Counted from the stretch's first letter, positions 1 to 14,119 are shown. The stretch is DNA of 64,000 bases from Epiperipatus broadwayi (GCA_028023455.1 JAQFVV010006198.1:34227979-34291978); one strand, 5' to 3'. Notes: generated from the sequence alone by a model not told the origin. Translations and numbers: made by a program.

Positions 1-2860
1 TAACAATTTCTTCTTCATTACAATCATTAAGATGAACTTGAATGAGTGGCAGAGTGATAAAAAAAGGTTTCCTGGATTAAAACTCAACCCAATATTTTTG
101 ATGCTGGAATATCACATGATTTCCTGAGAAACTAATCATTAAGTTATTACAGTTGAAAAAAGAAAACCCATTATTGCAACATTTTTCAAACCTGATAACA
201 ATTAGAAGACTTTCTGTTGATTATAAAAATGTAGCAACAAAAACTTCATACATATTCAATAAACACATATGGTGTACATTCTTCATGCTAACATCTCACA
301 TTTAATTTGTATGTCAATTATTAATTTCTGAATAAGTGTTGAAAGTATATTCAGATGTATAAACCAAAAAAGTTTTGATCATTATCATTTTTAGATGAAT
401 TTTCATGAAAGCATGATTGATCAAAGACTAAATAGGCTACAAGTTTGTTTGGGTTTTTGTGCATATATAATACAATATATATCTAGTATTATTTCACAGC
501 AAATTAAGGCAATTTCAAACTATGAATTACTTATTTCATAGTTAACTGAAAATATGCATTGAACTTTAAACTGTTGTATAATCAACTGATTAAATTCAAA
601 ATTGAATTATTTGCCAAGTAGCAAATAGTTACCAGTATGCAATGCTTCATATTATGGGGAGTCAAGGACCAACCTATCAATGAGGTTTTCCCAGCATAGA
701 TATTTATATAATAGAACCCTCAGAGATATAAAAAAAAAACACAGGTCAATATTTACAAACTGTGAGCAGAAAACTGGCCATAGATTTGCTCTAACAAAAG
801 CAGAAATAGTATACACAGAGAAAGAGTACAGAAAGTAGAAGGTCAAAGAAACATGTGCAAAGAAATGGCGATTTAAATAAATCTAAATTTGAATATGTTG
901 AATAGCTTATTAGATAATAATTAAATACAGATATAAAGAACTTGTAATCACATCATTAAATTCCCTGAATAAGATATATTGAATACATGTATATTGAAAG
1001 CATGCTAAGCAGTAATAAAGCTGTATATTAAAAAACTATCTTTTCTATGAGTATATTCATTAATTACCAACTATTACTATGAAAATTTATAAATGATTAA
1101 AAGGTAGAAAACTATAAAGAAAAAATTAGAACTACATTTCTATGAGGATTTCAAAATGAATTTATTTGTAGGATTCTATATTTATTTAAATAATCAATAT
1201 CAGAAATGGAAGTTAATAAAAAAATGTTTTTGCACTAATAAAATATCAATGATACAGTTTAGTTTTTAACAATTATTTTAAAAGATAGAATGAGGGCAGT
1301 TCCAATGCTGTCTATTGTTTTGACTACTATTTAGCTCATTACAACCATTCTAAAATTTACTAATAAACTATAGTTTGGAAAAGTAAACTGATGATTCCTA
1401 ATGACTTAAGTTATAATTTAGATTTTCGCTTTTCTTTATAATAAAAATTTATCATTCTTATTTACATCAGCTTCTTGAAAGCTATTATTTTTTATCTGTA
1501 ATATAAATTATAAATATACTTTGGATTTTTTTTGCTGCTACCAGCTCAATTGACACATGTTTGTATGATCACATGTGAAAACAAATCTGTTTCTCAGCAA
1601 AAAATATTCAAGTATATGAGTTTGTTAATATGTATAAATACATATCAACACATTCTTAAAAATATTTACAAGACAAATAAATATAAAAAGAATATAATTC
1701 ACTAAGGTCTTCTGAAAAAAAAAAAAAGTAGAATAATCTATCCTTGAAAAACTTAATGGATAGACACATACATGTAGCAGCCATTTGTAAATGAGTATAG
1801 CCATTCCAACTCCAAATAAAGAAAAATGTTCTAGAAATGGGTTTTGCAATGACTATACAAACCAAATGTGAACCACAAATAAGTCTGGTATTTTAGTATT
1901 AGACCTGCTGAGAAATAACATAGCCATACTGGAGGATTAGGATTGAGGTCGAGTTTCATTACAGCAGATCTAATACTAAAGTACCACATGTCCATATATA
2001 GGACATGCTCTTCTATTATGCTGTTTGATATTTTGTGATGCTGTCTTTTAATTTTTCAAGAAGAACGCTTTAAATAGTCAAACATCATATATCTTCTCAA
2101 TGAAAACTATTAATATTGTACTTCTTTAGAATGTTTTTTGGGATAATCTTATAATATAGAAGAGTCTGCATCCTTGAATAAAAATAATGATTAAATTCAC
2201 CATAAAACATTCAATTCGTATGTCCAATTCAATAAAGATGTGGAATCTATAGTACCATATCCAGGATGCTTAAAAATATATTGATTAGCTTTATGATCTT
2301 GCCATTATATTTTTAAAATCTTTATAATGTGTAGATAGATTAGCCAAAATACTTCCATACAATAAATTAGTAAAATAACAGTTTTATATACAGTTAACTT
2401 AGTTGCAATAATTATTTCCCTGCAATGAAATACCTCAACATCTAAACTCACCTTTCTACTTAAAAAAACTGTCAAGATATTTATACTGGTTTATATTCCC
2501 AGGTTGACAACCATTAAGCTAAAAGCTTCTTTGAACATTAATTATTAAAGCAAAGTATGTTCCGTATATCATCTTTTGAATTAGCAAAAATTACATAACC
2601 ATCAGTATGTTGTAAATTCAGAATCCAAAAAGATTAAATTAAAAAATTCCATTATCAAATCCGCATCGTATCTTGATCTATGTTTCATTAAACTGCCATA
2701 AAAATTTAAAACAATATCAAAGCAAATACACAATCTATTTCAAGTCTCAGACTTGTAATAATAACAGTTCATCTTATAGAAGCTATAGAATACAAATCAA
2801 TTTTGATGGGCAACCAACTAATTTCAAACAATGATATAAATCTGATTAAGTTGCTGAATC
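1..2860. other. Non-coding AT-rich stretch
   Basis: I see no supported gene here. The few short open frames (652-846, 1625-1865, minus strand) are low-complexity and have no motif, splice context or coding-like composition. There are A/T homopolymers but no clear repeat boundary. Confidence 0.5.
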
Positions 2861-2869
2861 AAATCAAAG

Positions 2870-3700
2870 CAATATATAAATTACATCTTTTTCCCAGACA
2901 CTTTTCTTGCATTTAGAGACAAAAACCGTATCTATAGTGCTTCTTGAGTCTCTAAATCACTGCTAACCATTCATCTATTATTGGCAGCAATCTATTCAAT
3001 AAAATATTCTAAGATACCTTTGTTGTATTGGATAATAATAATATTCCACAATAATTACTGCAAGATAGTCTATTCTCTTCATTTTTAAAAATTGGAAAAA
3101 TAGAAATATTTTTAAGATTAGGTAGTACAACTTCTTGGGTCCAGATATTTCTTTAAAAATTGCAATATTTTTGAAGCTAACATATATTTTAAAACTTCTT
3201 CAATCATTTTATCAGGATCTGCAGTTTTTCTGTTTTTAAGATTACAAAAAGCTCTTTTGATTTACTAAGACAGTATCAATATTACTGTCATCATATAAGA
3301 GAGTGCCATTGCTGAATTTAATAGGTTTGCGATACTGTTTCCCGGGATCATATGTTGTTTTTAGTGGTTTTTAAAAAAGGATTAGAGTAACCTCAATTGC
3401 CAAATGTCTGTATCTTCTTTGCAGTTTTAATCCACCAATCAGTTTTAAACCTTCTTGTCAGATATTGAACATCTTTCTTCAGATTTCCAATTAAATTCCA
3501 GATTTAATTTATTATTCTCCCAAGCAAAAAATACCATAAGTTTTTTTAATCAAATTACTAATTATAAGATCATCAGAAAACCAGTCATGACTCTTCTTTT
3601 TGGTGAACCCAAGAATAGAATTACTTGTATCCATATTGCACTTCTTATATGAATTTTGTGCTTTAGTAATATAACAATCCTGGAAGTGCAAAGCAACAAT
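2870..3700 (-). mobile_element. Decayed LINE fragment (endonuclease/RT linker and RT start)
   Basis: Read on the minus strand, this gives a broken version of the region between endonuclease and reverse transcriptase of a non-LTR retrotransposon. Around 3300 it reads like SNGTLLYDDSNIDTVL. It then gives KTADPDKMIEEVLKYM, matching the RTE/Jockey-type block KAxGPDgIpxEvlK, and further on a degraded NYRGI-like segment. The same DNA, about three quarters alike by eye, recurs on the plus strand at 12370-12960, so both are copies of one family. Stops and frameshifts are frequent; it is not functional. Confidence 0.65.
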
Positions 3701-3739
3701 TCTAATGTTTAATAGCTGTTGAAATTTAGCATGTATATG

Positions 3740-4020
3740 TTACTGATCTCATTGAAAAAATTAAAAGATTGAAGTGGAGTTGGTCTGGACATATTGCTAG
3801 AAGAGATGATAATAGATGGACAATTGAAATTTTAAACTGGATTCCAATAAAGACCCAGAAAGAGACCACATGTGAGATGGATGGATGAAATAAGAAAGTG
3901 TGCAGGGGTGATGTGGAGAAGAGAAGCTAAAGATCAGAGAAGATGGATTAAACTTGGAGATACCTTCATCCTGCAGTGGATTGATAATGGTTGATAATGA
4001 TGATGATGAAAAAACAAATA
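3740..4020 (+). mobile_element. LINE 3' end (C-terminal domain, copy 1)
   Basis: The plus-strand reading gives KIKRLKWSWSGHIARRDDN followed by RWTIEILNWIP. This matches the conserved end of many RTE/Jockey-like endonuclease-reverse transcriptases (KWxWxGHIAR, DxRW, the RGRP region, RWxDEI, WxxxAxDRxxW). It continues degraded to RYLHPAVD followed by stops, and ends in a GAT/AAT-rich tail (3984-4010). The minus-strand open frame over this segment is a shadow. Related tails lie at 6290-6560, 6890-7070, 27615-27717, 54285-54735 and 58960-59300, so this family is abundant in the window. Confidence 0.75.
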
Positions 4021-4029
4021 TCAATTTTC

Positions 4030-6280
4030 TTGAGAATGTGATTGGAATAAATCCCATTCTTTTATGCATCTATCATTTAAATCTTGAAGCATACTATTAA
4101 ACTCCAATGATCTGCACTTCTAAATGCTTATTTAATATGAACTTCCCTTGTATTTTGACTAACTATGATATAATTTATTAAATACCATTGTTTTGAGTGT
4201 GAACGTATTCATACTCCTTCGTAGTGGTTTTTCTGCCTAAAAAAAAAAATGTTTATAATAATCAATCCGCAGATTGTGCAAAAATTCAATAATAAATATT
4301 AGAATTTACAACCAAAATTTTTTGATTAATATCTGCTATTTGTACCAACACTAAAGTCTTCAAGAAGAAAAAAAAGATCTTTTAATGATATTGCTGTAAT
4401 AAAGCTATCCAGTAATGAGTAAAAACTTTTCCTGAATCTAAAGATGGAGCATAAGCACTAATAAAATGAAAACTAGTATCATTGTGAACACAAATTTTAA
4501 AACTATCAGCCTTTCATTGATATAACAAAAATTCCAAGAATACAAAATACTAAATTATATATTACAGCAAATCCAATGGCATGCTTTCCCCTTTCACTAA
4601 TTGATTTGCCATTCCAAAAAAAAAAAAAAAACCCAATCTGTAACCAACTATTCTATTAAAATTTCCTTTCTCTACAAGATGAATTTCACTAAGAGCAGTT
4701 ATAATGATCTAAAATCTTCTCAGTATCTTAGCCATCAGTATAGTACAACATTCTGATCTTAAAAGTTTATCAAGTAAAGTAACATATTTTGGGGAAAAAA
4801 ATCAATTTATAATACTTTTATTACCATCACTGCTTTCTTCTTTACAATCACTGATATTTTTATTACTAATCCATTAGGTGCAACAACCTAAGCTCCCCAC
4901 TGACTAAACACCCCATAATGTATACTAGATTTCTTGCAGTCAAACTAGCTGCAGTGCTGTTTACTTTAAAGAATCTTGTGCCAGACTCACAAGATTATCC
5001 CAACACCAATAATACCTCTATAGAAGGGTTAAAAATAATTCAGACCACAAATCATATTTCCAGAGCATGAAAACAAACTGCCATACATTCGAGCCTACAT
5101 TAGTTAGCATTGTATGTATAGAAAAGAATAATTTAACTGCAATACAAAAGGGATTTGACATATCGCCAACAATGTTAACTCGATAAATAAAAAGGAATCT
5201 TGTTTCACCCTCTCTAAAAAGTGAGCAACTCATTTGTATATATTTACATAAAATTTATATTATATCTTTTATCCACAACCTTCCCATCCATTGGTCATTG
5301 CTAGGAATATGATATTAGGATAATGATATTGAAAGCTGCTAAGCATAATATAATAAAACTTTTATTTTAAGTTTTTCTTACTCGGTGTTCCTAACACTTA
5401 TATTAATTATAATTGTAGAGGAAAAGTTAACCAACATATATAGAACTAGTCAGACTGCAATAAGTAGACCATTTTTAGATTTTCTAAACCCCTTCCACTT
5501 CCTGTGGTGGACAGGGAGAACCCTAAATAGGGATGCCTAATCATACAATCTTTGCTAACTACAACTTTCACTGCAAATCCAGTTCTAGACTAAGTCATTA
5601 GTGATTCTAGTATTTACAGGAAAGATCATAACTAAGGATTGTGAACACAAGAACTTCAACTAAAAAAAAAATAATGAAAAAGAAAATTGTTAATCAAAAA
5701 TGCTGTATGGTTGTACAAACACATAATCCCATTGTCACAATAGCATGGGAGGCTCATGACGACCAGACTTTACACTAATTTAAATGATTGAAAAAAAAGA
5801 GAGACAGAAAAGACTATTTACATTGGAAACAGTATTTAGCCTTTGAGGAACCAACATTCTATCATATAATCCAGCAGTATTCTGATCAGGCACAATTTAT
5901 TTGTTATCCAATTGCCTTCATATCTGAAGGTCACTCCATTATCTACTATTTGTGAAACCTGCTAATAACATGAGCATAGCATCCAACTTTTATGGAATAA
6001 TTTAAAATAATTATACTTAACATTTTACTATATAAAATCTATATAAACAGAACAAAAAGCTTTTTATATAATTTTTTTGGAAAAAAATATAGAGCAATAG
6101 TTATAGATATGATGAAATGATTTTTAGTAGAAACAATTCAATATTAAAAGAAAGTATGGCTATGTGTTTGAAAAGGAAGATTTTTACTAGATGTATTTTA
6201 TTAGTTATGAACTAGACACTTGGACACTTAACAGAAGAACAATACAAAGAATTCAGACAATTCAAAAAGTATGGAGAGAT
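4030..6280. other. Non-coding stretch with short dispersed repeats
   Basis: No gene is supported. A slightly GC-richer patch (5480-5600) has no open frame or splice structure that I trust. The sequence near 5705-5760 (GTACAAACA, then AATCCCATTGT) has looser relatives near 23808 and 37005, suggesting an old dispersed repeat. Confidence 0.4.
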
Positions 6281-6289
6281 GTATATTAG

Positions 6290-6560
6290 AAGTAACAAAA
6301 AAGAGATCAAAAAATGTGATGTATGAGTGAGAAACTATCATTGAAAGAATTAAGAGAATGAAATGGACAAAACATATTCCTAAAGAGATGATAATAGATG
6401 GATTTAAAAGGCTTAGAAAGAGACTATGTAAGATAAATGAATGAAATAAGCAAGTTTGCTGATGTATTATGGAGAAAAAGTTAAAGATCAAAGAAACTGA
6501 CTTAAACTTGGAGAAATCATCAACCTGCAGTAAATCGACAATAGTTGAAAGTGATGAATC
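6290..6560 (+). mobile_element. LINE 3' end (C-terminal domain, copy 2, decayed)
   Basis: Base-level similarity to 3745-4010: the same run AAGAGATGATAATAGATGGA, then TTAGAAAGAGACTATGT, GAATGAAATAAG, AAAGTTAAAGATCA and the GAT-rich tail. It is more decayed than copy 1, with several stops and deletions. It is the tail of the same non-LTR retrotransposon family. Confidence 0.65.
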
Positions 6561-6889
6561 ATGAAAAATCCATGATTATTACAAGTGGAAAAAATCATTT
6601 AACATTTTGATACAATTGTTAGCAGAAAAATGATCTTCCATATTTCATGTGTAAATATAATTATGTTAAAGACCATTCTATAGAATTGGAGAGGACTATG
6701 AAATAAATATTTTAAATTATTGATATGCTTAATAACTTAATGAGCTAAGAAATACTCAAAAGAAATTTAGCATGTACTTTGTTGACTACAACAAAACTCA
6801 AATAATGAAAAATCTTATATTTCTCATATATATATGATGTGGAAATGATATGTATAAATAAGATATCAATTAAAGAATTAATGAATAAG

Positions 6890-7070
6890 AATTATCATTC
6901 AAAGATATGCTGATAGACAGACATCTGAAATCTTAAACAGGGTCCCAAGAAATTGTCCTATTTATGATAATGAATGAGATGAAATTTCCTGTGGAGTAAA
7001 GAACATAATTTATGAGCTGGGGAAAGTGAATTAAACTTGCAGTAAATTGATAATATTTGAAAATGATGAC
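6890..7070 (+). mobile_element. LINE 3' end (copy 3, strongly decayed)
   Basis: This keeps the order of landmarks of the tails at 3745 and 6290: a GATAGACAGA-type segment, AATCTTAAACAGGGTCCC, GAATGAGATGAAAT, then AAACTTGCAGTAAATTGATAAT and a GAAAATGATGA tail. It is recognisable only by comparison with the other copies. Confidence 0.5.
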
Positions 7071-7079
7071 ATTTAAAAA

Positions 7080-7925
7080 CAAGAGATTAAGGGAAAATAT
7101 AATAAAATTAAAATTCAAACTGCATAATTAAAATGCTTAGCAATAAGCATATTTTATTTTTATTTACTTACCATTTACAAATACCAATTCTATAAATAAT
7201 TCTATATTATCAATTTTCTCTAAACTATACATATAAAAACAATTACAAATATTGTATCAATCTAATAAAAAAAAATAATTACAAAATAAATTAACTACTG
7301 CATTCAATGTATATGTTGTTATATTCAGTTTCATAGGGAGACTAATTTATGTAGTAAATAAATAAAATTAGGAGGAAACAAATTTAAACCAATTATAACT
7401 TCCAATTAATTGCTCTACACATCCTACAATATATAGACACATATTGCTTTTTATTATGTTAATACTAATTCTATGGATTTTTAAATATTTATTATTTAAT
7501 ATTTCTTAACTAACTTTCTATACCTGTGGATGAAAAAATATATATGTGCATATGTATGTGTGTGAATCGATTGAAACACACATCATTTTAAACAAAAAAT
7601 AATAATTTATATCTAAATATATACCTGTAATTTATTGTTATTGTACTAATGAAAGACTATTTATTTACTTATGGATAAACAAAAATCAATTTTGTTTGAT
7701 TTCTGTTAAATTATTATTATTATTTTTAATTATCATTATTAAATAAATAATTTACATTTACTTAAAGGAATGTTTGGTTACCAGTGAAGTCACAGAGAAA
7801 AAGATGAAATGCTCAGATGCTAAAAATATGGATATAAAGAAAGGAGTGAATTGCAGTACTTGAATGTGTTTTTAATAAAAATGGAAAAATGATTTCTATA
7901 TATGTTGAGTATTTCATCTACTTGC
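7080..7925. other. Non-coding stretch
   Basis: AT-rich sequence with ATT/TTA-rich low complexity around 7700-7750. I see no gene and no clear element boundary. Confidence 0.4.
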
Positions 7926-7932
7926 ATTGTTA

Positions 7933-8160
7933 TATATTTTTAGAAAAATTCAAACTATTTCTACTTTTCTAAATACATTCAATGTTTAGAAATAACATAT
8001 AGGTTAGTAGGAATATTATTAACAGAGGTATGCTTTTAAAATGATATAAATAGTTTGAAATTTTCTAAAAATATTTAACAATTCAACTAAGTGATGGAAA
8101 CAGTCCAACATATAATCACAAGCAAAATGTCACCATCGTGAACTTTCAGACAATCATGTA
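7933..8160. repeat. Foldback repeat, TTTTAGAAAAATTCAAAC family
   Basis: The arm near 7935-7965 (TTTTTAGAAAAATTCAAACT) is inverted at 8050-8076 (TAGTTTGAAATTTTCTAAAA). The right part, through TAATCACAAGCAAAATGTCACCATC at about 8112-8137, is closely related to 55136-55225. The arm motif also occurs at 54175-54225 and in the palindrome at 23899-24289. This is a non-autonomous, MITE-like dispersed family with no protein. Confidence 0.6.
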
Positions 8161-8169
8161 AAAATGATA

Positions 8170-10900
8170 TATTAATGGCAAATGAACATTCAAGAAAAAA
8201 GGGCATAAAAAATAAGTAAAATCAAACCCAATTACCATCATTTAAAATAAAAACCCAATTTTTCTCTGAAATAACTTCATAAGGAATATTATCTCCCTGC
8301 ATATGATTCAAACTTGAAAGAAAAAAAAAAAGATGCACTACTTATAAAACTAGTGTTAAACACTCTACTGGATATCTTGCAATAATTGTAACTTTGATCT
8401 AACTCCTATGGTTATGTCACCTGCAGCCAGATACTAAAGAATAAAAACTAATTTTAGTTAGGACTTTTTACTTCTTTTAGTTACTAAAATAGTAAAATTA
8501 AGATGTAACAGTTATTCTAATAAAAAAAAGTGCTTAAGTATTAGTTCTGACACCAATATCGATTACAGATAATTCTGGATATAAATTATTAATTAATGAT
8601 ATAAATGATTCAAATTTTAAATTGTTTAATTTCACAAATTATGAATGACTTTTTAAGAAAAATTCTGACAAATCAGCAAAAATGTTTTCATTACAATATT
8701 TTATGGCACTTCATACCATCAAAGCCATCCTTCCCCGCCTGACATAATACAGTACTTCGTGCTGTCATAAACAACCAACACATATAATACCAAACTTCAA
8801 ATCTAAAAAACACATTATTTCCGATGATGGAAATAAACAATTCATTAAACAATTTAAAATTTAAATCATTTACTTTATTGATTAATAATTTATATCCGGA
8901 ATTATCCATAATCAATCTTGATGTTCGGACTAATACTTAAGTACCAAAAAATATATATGTATTTTTTAAATTTTATTTGAAATTTTGTTTTATAAAACTA
9001 TTTTACATTATGTTCAAAATCATGGCAATTTTTGGCTTTTAAAAAAAAATTAAGTTTATTGCTTAAATATTAAAGTCAAATGTCTACACACAATTTTAAT
9101 ATTAATAAATAAAATAAAGTGCTAAATGTATGATAATTTGGATAAATTGATATTACCCATGAATCAGATTAATAGAATAGTAGATGATAAAGTAAAATTT
9201 TCTTAGGGTATATTGATATGAAATATTTATAAGCTACGGTATATACATTTAATTTATTCCTGAATGAATATGTTAAAATTGACATTTGATGTGACTTATC
9301 GATTATATGTTTATCTTCCTGTATTTCGAAGAATATTGTTTGAGATCGTCATGCACTCATCAAACATTTAAGAGATCCCTGTAGAAAAAAAAAAGGATCA
9401 TACCGTCATCATAAATAAAAGATAGATTAATTTGCTATGGCAGAATCCTTTGAAGTATATTACTGCCATTAGCCTCAAAACCCATGGGCAAAACACATTG
9501 CAGTTTACTATTGCAATCAATGAAAAAATATTGTACTTTCCCACAATCAAATTAGATCATTGTATAACATTAAGAATTAATCTAAATAATATGTCCATAT
9601 TCTATCACTAGCGCACACACACACAGTACAATCAAATATGTGCATTATATAAAAAGATGTTAGAACACTTCTTCAATGTTTTTTGTTGTCCCCCTAGGCA
9701 CGGTAAAGAAAATGTGAGATCAAACAGTTTTTCTTTTAAAACTTAACCTTGACAATGGCGAATGCTATTTTGTCAAAACATTGGAAAGTAATATAAAATA
9801 ATACACTGTTTAACCCCAAAACTACTTTATTTACATCATATAGTTATAAAAACATTATATATAATACAGATATTGTATGTATAAAGACAGAAGCATTTAT
9901 TTAAGATAAATTTTTATATTTATTTTATTAATACTGTTATTATTATTTGTTAACCTTATGTTAATCAAACATTTTAATTATTAATAGTCTTTTGAGTTTT
10001 TGTTTCATCTCATGTTTTTGTTGACTGACCTGATTTTAATGGGATGCTGTATATTAATGGAAAAGTGATGGGTGAGGGGGGGATGTTTGATTTATATTGG
10101 TGTTATATATTTGCATGACTTCTTATTGTGGAAAGAAGGAGATATATTTACATGGCTCATTTAACTTTTGGCATATTCAATGCTCTATAAAAAAGCAGTT
10201 TTAATTTATTCCAAAATCATATATTTTGAGTTATGGTTTTCATCTACCTCAAAATAGTCACCAAATTACTTAGAAAAATGACTCAGATTACTGTACAATC
10301 AGATAGATGTATGCATTTTTTTCACATTTCATTGTCTACTTTCAAAGTCTTCATTTAACACAGATATATATTCAATAAGAAATTATAGTCCATCTATAAA
10401 AGTTACAGCTATATAAAATTTAAACTTTTTGTTATAGTATTAGTTAGTGTTAAATCTTTTCCAAGTATATTTACTGATTCACACACCCAATGAATTTCCA
10501 GTTATAAAATAACTATTTCCTCCTCCTTTCTGTCTTATGAATGCAAAACATTTAGAAATATAAAGATGCAATAGTGGGAAAATATAATTAAATTAAATCC
10601 TATTATATAAATAAAATTCTTGAAATAAGTTTTTTTTTTCTTTTAAAAGTAAAATACTGTTTGTAATATTTAGCAGTAACTTGAAAAACATTTTTTTTGC
10701 AGCAAATCCTCTTTAGGTATTCCATAAACATGCCATACTTATCAATTAAGTGGAAATTAGAAACGTGGTCTAAAAACTGCCTTTCACAGAATCAAGCCAA
10801 TTTGTCATATGTGTCAGATTATTCATAATTGATATAAATAATTTTATCAATAGTAATGGTAAAGCAGGAACAATAGTAATTTAAATGTAAGAATTATAAT
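8170..10900. other. Non-coding AT-rich stretch
   Basis: No gene is supported. It includes a short CA microsatellite at about 9613-9626 and a G-rich run near 10072-10083. The minus-strand open frame at 8691-8915 lacks motifs or convincing splice context. Confidence 0.4.
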
Positions 10901-11224
10901 TACTTTGTAAATATGGGTACATGGAATGTGCAAACTTTTTGCTGGCAGCATTTGAATCTAAGGGGCTGTCAAGTTTTAAGATTGATGTGGGTGGTCTTAG
11001 TGAAATTTATCTTCCAGAAGAAAGAAGTTCAATTTGTTGAAAATTATATTTTTTATTCTTGAAATTTCTCACTGTATCTATAAAAAGTTAATCATGTCAA
11101 AATTTGGCTTGCACAATGATATCTGTAGTGGATATGCTCCAATATTAGATTTAAAAAATTCAGAATCTGTTTTTATTCTTTGCTGGATAGAATAATTGCA
11201 GAAATATTAACAGACAAAATTATT

Positions 11225-11885
11225 CTTCAATACTTTCTCTTCCTCTTTTCTTCTTTATTTTTGCTTTTTTTATATAACATATAATAACAACAATTCACTC
11301 TTCTTACACTTTAAAGCAAAATATATTTATTTATTCTTTACAGTTTCGACTGTTCCTAGCAGTCTCCATCAGATCTACAAAATTTAAACATTATATCAAT
11401 GCAACCATATTTCATACATATATCTATTATAATCTTACAATTTTATCATTCATTAAACTTACTATACTATAGCTTTTAACTTTTTAATTCTATTTTATCC
11501 TTTATTTTTCCTATTTATTTTTATTCTTAATTATTATCATATTTATATTTATTCACCTTTTACCTTTGCTATAATTTTAGAAATTCAATGTAATATTTAT
11601 GAAATCTTTCTTATATTACTATATTCATTTTTTTTCTCTCATGTGTCATAGCATCAGCCGGGATGCGAACCCGCTAACCTGGGACAACTGCTTATAAAGC
11701 AACTGTCGCTGACCTCTCGACCACCAATGCTTGACTATATTCATATATTTAACCTTATTTTTCACTTCACTTATTTCTACATATTATCTTAATTTTTTTA
11801 TTATCTTATTCCATTCCTTAATTCCTTTTTTATCCATATTTTATTCCTGCTTCATTCATTAACTTAATTTTTATAAAAGAGTGAA
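11225..11885. mobile_element. Insertion inside the LINE endonuclease
   Basis: The endonuclease reading is lost at about 11220 and resumes at about 11905 with the GDFN block, so roughly 0.65 kb is foreign. It is pyrimidine-rich on the plus strand, encodes nothing, and carries a SINE at 11629-11733. At 11344-11372 the minus strand shows CTGATGG, a perfect 5-bp hairpin GACTG/CAGTC and GAAA, which resembles part of a hammerhead core but lacks matching stems I and III. The exact ends are uncertain. Confidence 0.5.
11629..11733 (-). mobile_element. tRNA-derived SINE, copy 1, with perfect 11-bp target duplication
   Basis: Flanked by the identical 11-mers ACTATATTCAT at 11618-11628 and 11734-11744. 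On the minus strand it folds like a long-arm tRNA. The acceptor AGCATTG pairs with TGATGCT (with wobbles), there is a GGTCGAGAGG box A region, and the anticodon arm is GTTGC, loop TTTATAA, GCAGT. A long variable arm is followed by a T arm CGGG-TTCGCAT-CCCG and a short A-rich tail. The element is little more than the tRNA-like head plus tail (about 105 bp). Confidence 0.85.
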
Positions 11886-14119
11886 ATGTTGCTATTATAT
11901 GTTATACAAATTATTATTCTTGGAGACTTTAATTCACATGGTGGTACAAAAGTTGGTGGAAATTGCTGTAAATTCATATGACTTGATTTTGTCCAATGCA
12001 TGAATTGACTATTAAAACATTTTAAAGTCATCATAAAGAAATGTTAGATCCATGCTCAAAGCAATGGCATCGAATAGATTACATTATAGTTAGATATAAG
12101 ATCATATTATATGAGCATTTTAAGCATGTAATATTGAATGAATCATAGATTAATACTTCTCAAAGTTAAAATAACTGCATTACAAAATAAGTCTTTTTCC
12201 AATCATATTACCAAAAAAAAAAAAATTGATGTTCCCTTTTTTAAAATATCTAGTATATTCATTAAATTTCAACAACTATTAAATACTAAAATTGCTAATT
12301 TGGACTTTCACGATTACCATTTTACTGAATTTTGGAATTTTCTTCAGGAATGTGTTAAGGATACAAGAAAACATCTATTTTGGGGTTCATTAAAAAGAAG
12401 AACCATATATGATATTCTGCCAATGATTTTATTATCAGTGATTTGATTAAAAGGATAAGTGGCTTTTTCTGCTCAGCAGAATAAATTAAATGTGGAGCTT
12501 CATATCAGAGATTTACAGAGAGAAGTTCAACAACAAAAAAGGCTCAAAAAAGATTGGTGATTTAAAACCGCAAAGATACAAGCATTCATTGATCATGGTC
12601 ATTTTAAATCTGTTTTTGACGCAATGACAGCAAATATATCAACCTAAAATAGTATCTCAATCCTATTAAACCCAGCAATGGCTCTTCATTATATGATGAC
12701 AATACTATTTAGATCCAGTAGAAGTATTTAGATCATCTTTCAAATAATGATACAAAAATTAACTTGTCAACTTTTAGTGATATATCCATTTTATCTAACG
12801 ATTTAAATTTGGACAAAGGTATCCAATTCAATGAAGTCAAACAACTCTTTGAAGCTTAAAAAAAGCTGCAAATCATGATGGGGTACATGAAGAAGTTTTA
12901 AAATATATGGGTAATATATTAGCTTCAAAGATTGCAATTTTTTAGGTAATTATGGACTCATGAAATTGGGCCATCTAATCTTAAAGATGCTTCTACTATT
13001 TCAATCATTTTTATGAAAGTTCATTATTATCACCTACTTCCATTAATTGAATAGTTATCAGAGACTAGATATGGTTTGAGAATCAAAAAGCAGTATACAT
13101 ATTTCATTTTTGTTGGTAGCAAATGCAAAAAAAACGTATCAGAAAGAAAAGTGATTTATATATTGTTTTTATTGATTTGATCAAAGCATTTGAAGTCAAT
13201 TAATCAAACAAATCTGTTTAAAATTAGATGGTTGTCCATCAAAGTTTTTTCATATTATACAGCTTCTAATATAATGGAATGAAAGGATTATTACTATAGA
13301 TGAAAAATCTAAGGCACTTGAAATGAAAACTGGTGTTGAACAAGAATATATATTTTCTCCAAAATTATTTTCAACTTTTATAATTGTGGCCTGGTAACTC
13401 AATGCATCACAGATCATTTTTAATTCGAATCAATTAAAAATGGAAATAAGAATCTCATCTTCTTGGATTCTGTATTTATATTATGTTGATGATTGTTTTT
13501 ATTTTTCCCAATTCAAAAGATGATCTACAAATTATACTTAGTGTTTTAAGTGCAACACCAGCCAACAATGAAAGAAAAACTTCAGCAATTTTCAACTTAA
13601 ATGATTATTAATTTGAAATTGTGAGTGAATATAAATATCTTGGTAGCATTTAAAACAGAAAGATGGACTTGGATCTTGAAGTGTGGCACAGATTCCAATG
13701 CGCTGCTGATGCTTTTAATAAATTAAAAGATATTTCATCACAGTGAAATAACTATAGCAATTAAATTAACTGTATACAGAGCTATTCTTTCCCCTAATTT
13801 ATTGTGTAGATGTGAACCATGGATACTATCAGCATAACACAGCGGTAGAAAAGATTAAGGATATGTCATAAAATTTTAAAAATACAATGGCAAGATCGTA
13901 AGATTAATATTTCTTCAACTTGTTGATGTGATACTATAGTAAATGTAAAGTCATATCCTCATTGGAATGGACAAATAAACTGTGTGACCAATCTAAGACT
14001 TCCTAAATAAATGTTTACGGTAAACTTGACCCGTTTTCATAGAAGAGTTAAGTTGCAAAGATATCTCAAAAACATTCTAAAGAAGTGCAATCTTGATTTT
14101 CATTGAGAAGTTGCATATT

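Larger units (their letters stand above)
10913..14115 (+). mobile_element. Decayed LINE with endonuclease and reverse transcriptase remnants
   Basis: A long non-LTR retrotransposon relic readable in order on the plus strand. MGTWNVQTF at 10913-10939 matches the apurinic endonuclease start, followed by a VGGLSEIY-like block. IILGDFNSHGG at about 11912-11944 is the catalytic GDFN block. WHRIDYIIV at 12065-12091 is the DYI block. KKAANHDGVHEEVLKYM at about 12855-12910 is the RT start. LYIVFIDLIKAFEVN at about 13153-13200 is RT motif A, and MKTGVEQEYIFSPKLFSTF near 13325-13380 follows. VYRAILSPNLL at about 13771-13803 is the C-terminal region. Stops and shifts occur throughout. An unrelated segment (about 11225-11880) splits the endonuclease. 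Confidence 0.8.

Noticed and set aside
11344-11372. Minus-strand CTGATGG, perfect GACTG/CAGTC hairpin and GAAA as a hammerhead
   Set aside because: Stem II and GAAA are good, but the first core box has an extra or changed base and no stem I/III pairing or NUH site is found.
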